A program made the position numbers and the translations under genes. From NCBI RefSeq assembly GCF_014596465.1, contig NZ_MECK01000611.1:1-40818 (forward strand): a stretch of DNA of 40,818 nucleotides, in the 5' to 3' direction. The notes beneath the pieces are model-generated. The model had not been told where the DNA came from. It saw only the letters and a program-made list of their open reading frames with translations, and searched no databases. Shown one piece after another: positions 18,801-24,249 of the stretch (the stretch's first letter is position 1; each line of letters opens with the position of its first letter). Source of the DNA: Streptomyces sp. CBMA123 (GTDB taxonomy: Bacteria > Actinomycetota > Actinomycetes > Streptomycetales > Streptomycetaceae).

Positions 18801-21800
18801 CCGGCTCGCATCAGCCGGTCCTGGTCGGCACCGGTCAGGTGCCCGGTCATGCCGCTCGCCTCGGCCCAGTAGCCCCAGGCCAGCGAGGTCGCCGGCAGTC
18901 CGAGGGCGCGCCGGTGCACGGCGAGGGCGTCGAGGAAGGTGTTGGCCGCGGCGTAGTTGGCCTGGCCGGGGCTGCCGAGCGTCCCGGCCGCCGAGGAGAA
19001 GAGGACGAACGCCGTCAGGTCGCGCCCCCGGGTGAGTTCGTGCAGGTTCCACGCCGCCCGTGCCTTGGGGTCGGCGACCTGCCGGAGGCGTTCGGGGGTC
19101 AGGGACTCGACCACGGCGTCGTCGAGCACGCCGGCGGCGTGGATGACCGCGGTCAGCGGGTGCGCGGCCGGGATCGAGTCCAGTACGGCCGCCAGCGCGT
19201 CCCGGTCGGCCACGTCACAGGCGGCCACGGTCACCTCCGCGCCCAGCCCGGCCAGCTCCTCGCACAACGCCGCCCCGCCACCACTGCGGCTGACCAGCAA
19301 CAGGTGCCGCACACCCCGCTCGGCCACCAGATGCCGGGCCACAAGGCCCCCCAGCGTCCCCGTACCACCGGTGATCAGCACCGTACCGGCCGCATCGAAA
19401 TCCGCGGGAACAGTGAGGACGATCTTCCCGATGTGAGCGGCCCGGCTCATGAACCGGAACACGTCGACCGCGTCCCGGACCTCGCGTACCTCCAACGGCA
19501 GCGGTGCGAACTCGCCGTCCGTGAAGGCCCGTACGACGGCGTCCAGGATCTCGCCGAGCCGTTCCGGCCCCGCGTCGGCGATGTCGAACGCCCGGTAGAC
19601 GATGTCGGGATGGTCGGCCGCGTCGCGGATGTCGGTCTTGCCCATCTCCACGAACCGGCCGCCGGGCCCGAGCAGCCGCAGGGAGGCATCGACGAACTCG
19701 CCGGACAGCGAGTCCAGAACCACGTCCATGGGCGGGAACTTCTGCTCGAACTCCAGGGTGCGCGACGAGGCGGTGTGGTCCTCGTCCAGTCCCAGGGCGC
19801 GCAGGGTGTGCCACTTGGCCGGGCCGGCAGTGGCGAACACCTCCGCCCCGAGCCGCCGGGCCAGTTGGATCGCCGCCATGCCGACGCCGCCGGTGCCGGC
19901 GTGGATCAGGACCCGGTCACCGGCCTTCAGCCCGCCCAGGTCGCGCAGGCCGTACCACGCGGTCAGGAACGCCACGGGCACGGACGCGGCCCTGGCGAAC
20001 GACCAGTCGTCGGGCATCCGGACCAGCAGCCGCTGGTCGGCGACGGTGACCGGGCCGAAGGCTCCGGGGACCAGGCCCATGACGCGGTCGCCGGGCCGGA
20101 ACCGGCTGTCCGGACCGGTTTCGAGGACGACGCCCGCGCCTTCGCCACCCATCAGGGCCTCGCCGGGGTAGACCCCGAGGGCGATCAGCACGTCCCGGAA
20201 GTTGAGTCCGGCCGCCCGCATGGCGATCCGGACCTGCCCGGGCCCCAGCGGATCCATGAGCTCCGGGCGGGGCACCAGCGCCAGGTCGTCGATGCTGCCG
20301 GTGCCCGTGTCCTCCAGCCGCCAGGCCCCGTCCGGCGGGGTGAGGCTCGCGCCGACGCGGACGAGGCGGGGGACGCGCAACGCCCCTTGGCGTACCGCCA
20401 GTTCCGGCTCGTCCGTGCCGGCGATCAGCGCGGGGTCCCAGGTCGGGTCGGCGTCGACCAGGACGAACCGGTCGGGGTGCTCGGCCCGCGCGCCGCGGAC
20501 CAGGCCCCAGACCATCGAGTGGTGGAGGCCGACCACGTCACCGGGTGCGGCGGCGACGGCGTTGCGGGTGACGACCGCCAGCCGCGTCCGCTCGCCCGCC
20601 AAGTGGTCCCGGATCACGGCGAGTACGCTCTGCGCGCTCTCGTACGCCGCCTCGACGGGGTCCGCCTCGACGGTGTCCGCTCCGGGCGGCCCGGGCACCT
20701 CGTAGACGACCAGGTCCGCGAGGTCGCCGCCCGTCGATGCCGGTTCGAGGGCCGGCCGTTCGAAGGGCAGCCAGTCGAGTGCGTACAGGCTGTCCGGGAC
20801 GGCGGTGGCGTCCCGGACGGTCAGCGACGTGATGACCGCGACCGGGGTGCCCTCCGGATCGGCCACGGCCACGGTGTACGTGTCCGGCCCGGTGGCGGAC
20901 AGGCGCACCCGCAGCGTCCGGCTGCCCGCGGGCCGGATCGCCACTCCGGTGAACGCGAACGGCAGGCCGGTGCGGTCGGTGAGGAACGCCATGGGGTGCA
21001 GTGCGGCGTCGAGCAGCGCGGGGTGCAGGGCAAACGGTTCCTCGGCGGGAAGCTCCACCTCGGCGTAGACGGTCTCGCCGACCCGCCAGGCCGCCGTGAC
21101 GCCCTGGAACGCCGGCCCGTACTCGTAGCCGAGCACGGACAGCGAGTCGTAGAGCCCGTCGACGTCGAGGGGCTCACCGGCCGACGGCCAGTCCCAGGCG
21201 CTCAGCACCGGCTCCTCGCCCAGGGTCCCGGTGGCGTGCCGCACCCACTCGTCGCCGTCACGCGAGTACACCGTGAGCGGGGTGCGGCCGTCGTCCTCGG
21301 GGCCCACGACGACCTGGAGGTGCACCGGGGCGTCGTCGAGGACGAGCGGCGTTTCGAGCACCAGCTCCTCGACCGCGTGGCCGAGCCGGCCGGCCGTGTA
21401 GGCCGCCATTTCCGCGAACGCGGTGCCGGGCAGGAGGACGGAGCCCCGCACGGCGTGGTCGGCCAGCCACGGGTGGGTGGCGAGCGAGATCCGTCCGCTG
21501 AGCACCGCGCCGTCGGGCAGTTCCACGAACGTGCTGAGCAGGGGGTGGTCGCCCGACGCCGTCGGGACGGGCCGCAGCCAGTACGGCTGGCGCTGGAAGG
21601 CGTACGTCGGCAGGCTGACGGGCTCGGTGTCGTCCGGGAACCTCCAGTCGACCGGGACACCATGGACGTGCACGCGGCCGAGCGAGGTGAGGAAGTCGTC
21701 CTGGTCGCGCCGGAGCGTGCCGGTGACGAGAAGGTCGGAGCCGTGGTGGTGACCGGTCTCCTCGACGGCGGAGACCAGGACCGGGTGCGGGCTGACCTCG

Positions 21801-24235
21801 ACGAAGACGGTGTGGCCGTGGTCGAGCAGCGCACGGGTGGTGTGGTCGAACAGCACGGGTTCGCGGAGGTTGCGGTACCAGTAGCCGACGTCGAGGGCGG
21901 AGGTGTCGAGCGGCTCGCCGGTGACCGTGGAGTAGAAGGGAATCGCCGCCGAGCGGGGTGTGATGTCGGCCAGGTCGGCGAGCAGGTGCTCGCGGATCGC
22001 CTCGACCTGCACGGAGTGGGCGGCGTAGTCCACCGGCAGACGGCGGGCGCGGATGCCGTCGGCCTCACTGGCCGCCAGCAGTTCGTCCAACGCGTCCAGA
22101 TCACCCGATACCACCACGCTGTCCGCCGAGTTGACCACCGCCACCGTCAGCCGGCCGTCCCAGCGGGCCACGAACTCGTCGGCCCGCTCATGCCCGAGGC
22201 CGACCGACACCATCCCGCCCTGCCCCGCCAGGGCGACCAGGGCCTTGCTACGCAGGGCGACCACCTTGGCGGCGTCCTCCAACGACAACGCCCCCGCCAC
22301 ATACGCCGCCGCGATCTCCCCCTGCGAATGCCCGACCACCGCATCAGGCTCCACACCATGCGCACGCCACAACTCCGCCAGCGCCACCATCACCGCGAAC
22401 AGAGCGGGCTGCACCACATCCACCCGCTCCAGCGCACCACCACCGACCAGCACCTCCACCAACGACCAATCCGTGTACGGCGCCAACGCCGCATCACACG
22501 CATCGATCACCCCCCGGAACACCGGCTCCGACCCGTACAACTCCCCACCCATCCCCACCCACTGCGCACCCTGCCCCGGAAACACGAACACCGACCGACC
22601 CACCGGACGGACCGTCCCCGTGACCAGACCCGGCACCGACCGACCCTCCGCCAGTGCCTCCAGAGCCTCCACACCGCTCAGCACCGCACGGTGATCGAAA
22701 CGCGACCGCCCCGCCAACGCCCGACCCACCGCAACCGCGCCGACTCCCGGATGCCCGGCCAGGAACGCCCCCAGCCGACGTGCCTGCTCCCGCAACGCCA
22801 CATCCGACTTCCCCGACAACACCCACGGCACCACCCCGCCCGCGGACCCCGTCGAAACCCCGACCGACTCTTCAGCAGCCGCCTCGATCACCACATGCGC
22901 GTTGGTGCCGCTGATGCCGAACGCCGACACGCCGGCGCGGCGGGGACGCCCCGTCTCCGGCCACGGCCGGGCCTCGGTGAGTAGCGAGACATGGCCCGCC
23001 GACCAGTCGACGTGCGAGGTCGGCGCGTCGACGTGCAGGGTCGGCGGCAACTGCCCGTGCCGCATCGCCATCACCATCTTGATCACACCCGCCACACCCG
23101 CCGCCGCCTGGGTGTGCCCGATGTTCGACTTCACCGACCCCAGCCACAACGGCTCCACCCGGTCCTGACCGTAGGTCGCCAGGAGTGCCTGCGCCTCGAT
23201 GGGATCGCCGAGGGTGGTCCCGGTGCCGTGGGCCTCCATCGCGTCCACGTCCGCCGTCGACAGTCCGGCATTCGCCAACGCCTGCCGGATGACGCGTTCC
23301 TGGGACGGACCATTCGGCGCAGCAAGCCCGTTCGACGCGCCGTCCTGGTTCACCGCCGAGCCCCGGACGACCGCCAGCACCCGGTGGCCGTTACGGCGGG
23401 CGTCGGACAGGCGTTCCAGCAGCACCAAGCCGGCGCCCTCACCCCAGGCCGTACCGTCGGCCGCCTCGGCGAACGCCTTCACCCGCCCATCGGCCGCAAG
23501 CCCCCGCTGCCGCGAGAACTCGACGAACCCCGCCGGCGTCGCCATCACCGTCACACCACCGGCCAGGGCCAGTGAGCACTCCCCCGCCCGCAATGCCTGC
23601 GCCGCCAGATGGATCGCCACCAGCGACGACGAACACGCCGTGTCCACCGACACCGCCGGACCCTCCAGCCCCAGCAGATACGACACCCGCCCGGACGTGG
23701 CGCTGGTGGCTGTTCCGGTGGCGAGGAAACCTTCGAGGTCCGGCGGCGGCTGGTTGCCGTAGCCGGAAGACCACAGGCCGGTGAACACGGCTGTGCGGCT
23801 GCCGCCGAGTGTGGTCGGGTCGATGCCGGCGTACTCGAAGGTCTCCCAGGCGGTTTCCAGCAGCACCCGCTGCTGCGGGTCCATCGCCAGTGCCTCGCGC
23901 GGCGAGATACCGAAGAACCCGGCGTCGAAGCCGGCGCCGTCGGCGAGGAAGCCGCCCGATCTGCTGTAGGTCGTGCCCGGCCGGTCCGGGTCAGGGTCGT
24001 AGACGACGTCCCATCCACGGTCCGGCGGGAATTCGGTGATCGCGTCGGCACCGTCCGAGACGAGCCGCCACAGGCCGTCCGGGGACTCCACTCCGCCCGG
24101 GTAGCGGCAGCCCATGCCGATGATCGCGATCGGCTCGCGCGCGGCCTCCTCCATGTCGGCGAGGCGCCTACTGAGCACTCCCAGGTCGGCCGTGGCGCGC
24201 TTGAGGTAAGTGCGGAGCTTCTCTTCGTCAGACAT
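6803..24235 (-). CDS. Type I modular PKS, three final modules with terminal thioesterase (PKS B)
   Basis: This 5810-residue protein extends a polyketide three times and releases it. Approximate order by residue: N-terminal coiled-coil docking segment 1-32 (MSDEEKLRTYLKRATADL); module B1 KS 33-452, AT 546-832, DH 892-1145, ER 1309-1604, KR 1616-1796, ACP 1892-1959; module B2 KS 1979-2402, AT 2497-2786, DH 2849-3102, ER 3249-3542, KR 3549-3725, ACP 3812-3879; module B3 KS 3902-4325, AT 4427-4726, DH 4762-5039, KR 5201-5382, ACP 5479-5539; TE 5599-5810. All KS, DH, KR and ACP active-site residues I checked are present. The start is fixed by GAGGAG 8 nt before the ATG, 2 bp after the PKS A stop. 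The docking segment resembles that of the DEBS proteins and should receive the chain from PKS A, whose C-terminus has the matching helical tail. Ending in TE, it is the last PKS of the assembly line. Confidence 0.97.
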   Translation of the reverse strand: MSDEEKLRTYLKRATADLGVLSRRLADMEEAAREPIAIIGMGCRYPGGVESPDGLWRLVSDGADAITEFPPDRGWDVVYDPDPDRPGTTYSRSGGFLADGAGFDAGFFGISPREALAMDPQQRVLLETAWETFEYAGIDPTTLGGSRTAVFTGLWSSGYGNQPPPDLEGFLATGTATSATSGRVSYLLGLEGPAVSVDTACSSSLVAIHLAAQALRAGECSLALAGGVTVMATPAGFVEFSRQRGLAADGRVKAFAEAADGTAWGEGAGLVLLERLSDARRNGHRVLAVVRGSAVNQDGASNGLAAPNGPSQERVIRQALANAGLSTADVDAMEAHGTGTTLGDPIEAQALLATYGQDRVEPLWLGSVKSNIGHTQAAAGVAGVIKMVMAMRHGQLPPTLHVDAPTSHVDWSAGHVSLLTEARPWPETGRPRRAGVSAFGISGTNAHVVIEAAAEESVGVSTGSAGGVVPWVLSGKSDVALREQARRLGAFLAGHPGVGAVAVGRALAGRSRFDHRAVLSGVEALEALAEGRSVPGLVTGTVRPVGRSVFVFPGQGAQWVGMGGELYGSEPVFRGVIDACDAALAPYTDWSLVEVLVGGGALERVDVVQPALFAVMVALAELWRAHGVEPDAVVGHSQGEIAAAYVAGALSLEDAAKVVALRSKALVALAGQGGMVSVGLGHERADEFVARWDGRLTVAVVNSADSVVVSGDLDALDELLAASEADGIRARRLPVDYAAHSVQVEAIREHLLADLADITPRSAAIPFYSTVTGEPLDTSALDVGYWYRNLREPVLFDHTTRALLDHGHTVFVEVSPHPVLVSAVEETGHHHGSDLLVTGTLRRDQDDFLTSLGRVHVHGVPVDWRFPDDTEPVSLPTYAFQRQPYWLRPVPTASGDHPLLSTFVELPDGAVLSGRISLATHPWLADHAVRGSVLLPGTAFAEMAAYTAGRLGHAVEELVLETPLVLDDAPVHLQVVVGPEDDGRTPLTVYSRDGDEWVRHATGTLGEEPVLSAWDWPSAGEPLDVDGLYDSLSVLGYEYGPAFQGVTAAWRVGETVYAEVELPAEEPFALHPALLDAALHPMAFLTDRTGLPFAFTGVAIRPAGSRTLRVRLSATGPDTYTVAVADPEGTPVAVITSLTVRDATAVPDSLYALDWLPFERPALEPASTGGDLADLVVYEVPGPPGADTVEADPVEAAYESAQSVLAVIRDHLAGERTRLAVVTRNAVAAAPGDVVGLHHSMVWGLVRGARAEHPDRFVLVDADPTWDPALIAGTDEPELAVRQGALRVPRLVRVGASLTPPDGAWRLEDTGTGSIDDLALVPRPELMDPLGPGQVRIAMRAAGLNFRDVLIALGVYPGEALMGGEGAGVVLETGPDSRFRPGDRVMGLVPGAFGPVTVADQRLLVRMPDDWSFARAASVPVAFLTAWYGLRDLGGLKAGDRVLIHAGTGGVGMAAIQLARRLGAEVFATAGPAKWHTLRALGLDEDHTASSRTLEFEQKFPPMDVVLDSLSGEFVDASLRLLGPGGRFVEMGKTDIRDAADHPDIVYRAFDIADAGPERLGEILDAVVRAFTDGEFAPLPLEVREVRDAVDVFRFMSRAAHIGKIVLTVPADFDAAGTVLITGGTGTLGGLVARHLVAERGVRHLLLVSRSGGGAALCEELAGLGAEVTVAACDVADRDALAAVLDSIPAAHPLTAVIHAAGVLDDAVVESLTPERLRQVADPKARAAWNLHELTRGRDLTAFVLFSSAAGTLGSPGQANYAAANTFLDALAVHRRALGLPATSLAWGYWAEASGMTGHLTGADQDRLMRAGVVPLATDHALSLFDAALATDRAALVPVRLDLSVMAGAPAAPAALKGLVSRKAARRPARHGAMADRLRSLPEAERLRAALDLVTAHTAAVLGHREPGAAWDRQPFKDLGFDSLTSVELRNRLNTATGLRLPATVTFDHPTPRQLAEHLLSEILGRGVVSVVPVGGVGVGVDPVVIVGMGCRLPGGVGSPEELWGLVSGGVDAIGGFPGDRGWDVEGLFHPDADHPGTSYTRSGGFLVDAAGFDADFFGISPREALAMDPQQRVLLETAWETFEHAGIDPTSLRGSQTGVFTGIWSSGYGDQAPAGTEGYLGTGAATSVTSGRIAYLLGLEGAAVSLDTACSSSLVAIHLAAQALRSGECTLALAGGVTVMATPLGFTEFSRQRGLAPDGRVKAFAEAADGTAWGEGAGLVLLERLSDARRNGHRVLAVVRGSAVNQDGTSNGLGAPNGPSQERVIRQALANAGLEASEVDAVEAHGTGTTLGDPIEAQALLATYGRDRVEPLWLGSVKSNIGHTQAAAGVAGVIKMVMAMRHGQLPPTLHVDAPTSHVDWDSGNVRLLTEARPWPDSGHLRRAGISAFGISGTNAHVVIEAAAEESVGVSTGSAGGLVPWVLSGKSDVALREQARRLVAFTAVHPEVSPAAVGGALAARTVFEHRAVLSGAEALEALAEGRSAPGLVTGNARPLGRSVFVFPGQGAQWVGMGGELYGSEPVFREAIDACAAALAPYTDWSLVEVLVGGGALERVDVVQPALFAVMVALAELWRAHGVEPDAVVGHSQGEIAAAYVAGALSLEDAAKAVALRSKALVALADQGGMVSVGLGHEPAAEFVARWDGRLTVAVVNAPGSVVVSGDLDALDELLTACEAEGIRARRLPVDYAAHSAQVEAIREQLLTDLAGITPHPAVIPFYSTVTGEPVDTSALDAGYWYRNLREPVLFDQTTRLLLASGGRPVFVEISPHPVLTPALEEHEAGVVTGTLRRDHGTPAEFLAAAARLFVAGVPVRWPFPEREPVALPTYPFQRTRFWLAGGAGDVSAAGLDSVDHPLLGAAVEVGEQRVLTGRLSLATHPWLADHSVLGRVLLPATAFVELAVHAAGAAVEELVLEAPLVLPADGAVDVQVVVGEPDETGRRTVDVRSRTDGWVRHATGTVSGRPVVGRPVVGRPVVGQELTQWPPTGAEPVTGLYDTLAAAGYEYGPAFQAVQAVWRRGNEVFAEVTVPDAARFSVHPALLDAALQPLALLSGTEGDVRLPFSLGGIAVHRTGVTSARVRLTVVRPGTYAVHLADRSGEPVATIEALTTRPMAERGPLYALDWIPLIPGLTPGEGALGDAVVSPGSVAEALTAVQDFLAGPGERLVVRTRGAVAVVPGDGVSDPEASAVWGLVRSAQSEHPGRFVLVDADELPDGLSVGDEDQVAVRRGAVYVPRLVRSAPEAFDGRLTQVGTGSLDDLVFLPYEQAPPGPREVRVAVRAAGLNFRDVLIALGVYPDPALLGSEGAGVVTEVGAEVTGLQPGDRVAGLLPGAFGRVAVADHRVLVRIPDEWTFTQAATVPIAFLTAWYGLRDLGGLKAGDRVLIHAGTGGVGMAAVQLARLWGADVHATASPGKWDALRALGLDEDHIASSRTLEFADRFGPFDVVLNSLSGEFLDASLRLLAPGGRFVEMGKADIRPGVSAFDLADAGPERLGEILAEAVRLLSAGELRLPPLTTWDVRRARDAFRFMSRAAHVGKIVLTVPADFDAAGTVLITGGTGTLGGLVARHLVAERGVRHLLLVSRGGGGAALREELAGLGAEVTVAACDVADRDALAAVLDSIPAAHPLTAVVHAAGVLDDAVVESLTPERLAAVWEPKARAAWHLHELTRGQDLTAFVLFSSAAGTLGSPGQANYAAANAYLDGLAAYRRAQGLPGVSLAWGYWAEASGLTGQMSEADGERLARAGLLPMATDHGLGLFDGGLDTAEPVVVAAGLKVSALGDRPVLRALARARKPVRTTGLAGELGSLPEALQREILLDLVSTHASAVLGRSDEIAGDLAFKDLGFDSLTGVELRNRLSTAVGTRLSATMVFDHPTPARLAEYLREVVLGKERRTVAPVPVGVPVSGDPVVVVGLGARYPGGVGSAQELWDLVAAGADAVGGFPSDRGWDVGRLYDPAGGPGTSYTRSGGFLGDAGGFDAAFFGISPREALAMDPQQRVLLETVWETFEHAGIDPTSLRGSQTGVFTGIWASGYAGGVDQISRDADGYVATGTATSVTSGRVSYLLGLEGPAVSVDTACSSSLVAIHLAAQALRSGECTLALAGGVTVMATPAAFIDFSRQRGLAADGRVKAFAEAADGTAWGEGAGLVLLERLSDARRNGHRVLAVVAGSAVNQDGASNGLTAPNGPSQERVIRQALANAGLEASEVDAVEAHGTGTTLGDPIEAQALLAAYGGDRVEPLWLGSVKSNIGHTQAAAGVAGVIKMVMAMRHGQLPPTLHVDAPTSHVDWESGSVRLLTEARPWPDNGHLRRAGVSAFGISGTNAHVILEAPAVDPAEERSPESPATPTPAAVVPVPWLLSAKSDAALRDQARRLRGFLAEHPEVTPAEVAADLAARARFPHRAVLTDPAGLDALIDGEPGLVTGTASPGGSAFVFSGQGGQWVGMGRGLYGVFPVFARVLDEVCGLLGLPVGVLFEDGEGVLGETSFTQRGVFALEVALFRLVESLGVRPDFVVGHSVGEVAAAHVAGVLGLEDACVLVGARGRLMQGLAGGGAMVSVRASVEEVVGSLVPGAEVAAVNGVDAVVVSGDEAAVVAVGEVWRGRGRRVGRLEVSHAFHSARMDPVLGELGRVAAGLSFGEPVIPVVSTVAGRPVDMGEPGYWVRQVREPVRFADALEWLAGRGVTGFVEVGPHPLLVGNGLMRRGGDSVERLFAGLGRLWADGAVDWTPPVVAAAAGASGGRVPSYAFQHQHYWLQPTTPSEGPDTPDHPLLRSLVKLPDGQGVVLTGKLSASVHPWLAEHTVLGSTLLPAMAFVDMVVHAGEHTASPVLSELVLEAPLVLSEHDGVHVQVTVGAPDDTGRRPVTVHSRTSAEPDEWTRHATGVLSPPTDRATRADRTAVPGADDSGAAPLDIGSLYDRLAEAGYDYGPTFQGLTGIRRHGEDLHAEVSFPADPAQLTGYRVHPALLDAAIQPLTLLAGLAAEDGGAGGSPARLPFSFSGVSVTGSAATVRVVLHPIGPDTCAVRITDTAGMPVVSIDEIVLRPVEAAGHGAGRRSNTLFAVDWTPMAALDGPGTETVLHEVVGEGEPVAAAHAVTRELLGRVREFLATDTPVRLVVLTGDDLASAAARGFLRSAHSENPGRILSVRHDGTAASRRAIPAAVRAAVSDGEPEIRLRDGIALVPRLVRAAPTGPTGPTGPLDGAPLDGTVLITGGTGTLGVLLARHLVARHGAPHVVLAGRRGVEPPGLRQELGAALTVVACDAGDRGALRDLVASIPDLRVVVHAAGVVDDAVVGSMTPEQIDTVLRSKADAAWHLHEATEHLDLRAFVLFSSASGVFGAPGQANYAAANAFLDELAEHRHVRGLPVTSLAWGQWAESSGITGGLSEADHRRLARTGMLPLATEQALDLFDTALADERPALVPVRLDLAAIDTPPALLRGLARPRRAPAPAAGPGDLRARLEALPEPEQRALLLDLVATRSASILGMAPGGIDDPRQLFRDHGVDSLTAIELRNQLNAATGLQLPATLVFDFPTPEQLVNHLYGQLCSPENRVAGPMERLLRKALDVGRAQDGLDLLATASRLSPATDAPKAEVVALAAGLLQPSLVCLPSALASSGIEEYGRFAAALEAARDVTAVTLPGFAGDPLPADADVLVQALADAASAVAAPVLVGRSVGAWLALETARELERRGARPSAVVLIDGYPDDLPGVLTGMLDAGHQVQPVDDDRLVAMGRYLDLAGAPEPVTAPVLLVGTGKRSWPRLSTTAQEVLTVSGDHFTVLEEHSAATALAISTWLLDFSGYGAGLSALRGKDYA
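9971..10962. repeat. Malonyl-AT block, copy in module B3
   Basis: This 992-bp block matches 26695-27683 in module A3 almost base for base, with one 3-bp indel near 10045 and a handful of substitutions. Similarity stops sharply at 10962, inside the start of the AT. It spans the AT and the AT-DH linker. Confidence 0.9.
12165..12553. repeat. KS N-terminal/linker block, copy in module B3
   Basis: About 389 bp match 28883-29271 in module A3 with few differences, covering the inter-module linker and the first third of the KS. Similarity ends abruptly at the ACP-side linker. Confidence 0.85.
13161..13666. repeat. KR/ER-end block, copy in module B2
   Basis: About 506 bp match 18954-19459 in module B1 with scattered substitutions and no indel. 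The block covers the end of ER and most of the KR. Confidence 0.8.
15311..15359 (-). repeat. 15-bp tandem repeat within the module B2 DH
   Basis: Three copies of a 15-bp unit (15311-15325, 15326-15340, 15341-15355) plus a partial fourth encode GRPVV three times, ending in GQ. The repeat is in frame and lies in a surface-type stretch between the DH strands, so it probably arose by slippage without breaking the domain. Confidence 0.85.
16390..16740. repeat. Methylmalonyl-AT block, copy in module B2
   Basis: This is one of four near-identical copies of about 350 bp covering the first half of the methylmalonyl AT (from the FPGQGAQW start through GHSQGEIAAA and the ALRSKAL helix). The others are near 22235-22595, 32200-32557 and 37890-38255. 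Confidence 0.85.
17909..18343. repeat. KS N-terminal/linker block, copy in module B2
   Basis: About 435 bp match 33751-34185 in module A2 with only a few changes. The block covers a Gly/Val-rich linker (VVSVVPVGGVGVGVDP) and the start of the KS. Confidence 0.85.
18954..19459. repeat. KR/ER-end block, copy in module B1
   Basis: This is the partner of 13161-13666 (offset 5793 bp). It shows that the two neighbouring fully reducing modules share KR DNA. Confidence 0.8.
22235..22595. repeat. Methylmalonyl-AT block, copy in module B1
   Basis: This copy belongs to the four-member AT repeat family. It has the same G/T-ending codon style as the other copies. Confidence 0.85.
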
Positions 24236-24249
24236 CGCTACTGCTCCTC
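24233..24249 (-). promoter_or_regulatory. PKS A-PKS B junction with ribosome binding site
   Basis: GAGGAG (24249-24244) lies inside the last codons of PKS A. The PKS A stop TAG is at 24240-24238 and the PKS B ATG at 24235-24233, 2 bp later. There is no room for a promoter, so the two genes are co-transcribed. Confidence 0.85.

Larger units (their letters stand above)
18360..24235 (-). other. PKS module B1: docking-KS-AT(methylmalonyl)-DH-ER-KR-ACP
   Basis: The KS has DTACSSS (about 23625-23645), EAHGTGTTLGDP and the KSNIGH His. The AT (22600-21740) has GHSQGEIAAA and YAAHS, a variant of the methylmalonyl YASH motif. The DH has HAVRGSVLLPG and HPALLDAALHPM, so both catalytic residues are present. 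The ER (20310-19425) has GLNFRDVLIALGVYP and the NADPH loop GTGGVGMAA. The KR has LDD (B-type), Ser, Tyr and Asn. The ACP has LGFDSLTSVELRNRL. Expected outcome: a fully reduced C2 unit with an alpha-methyl group (C6 methyl, C7 methylene by colinearity). Confidence 0.92.
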
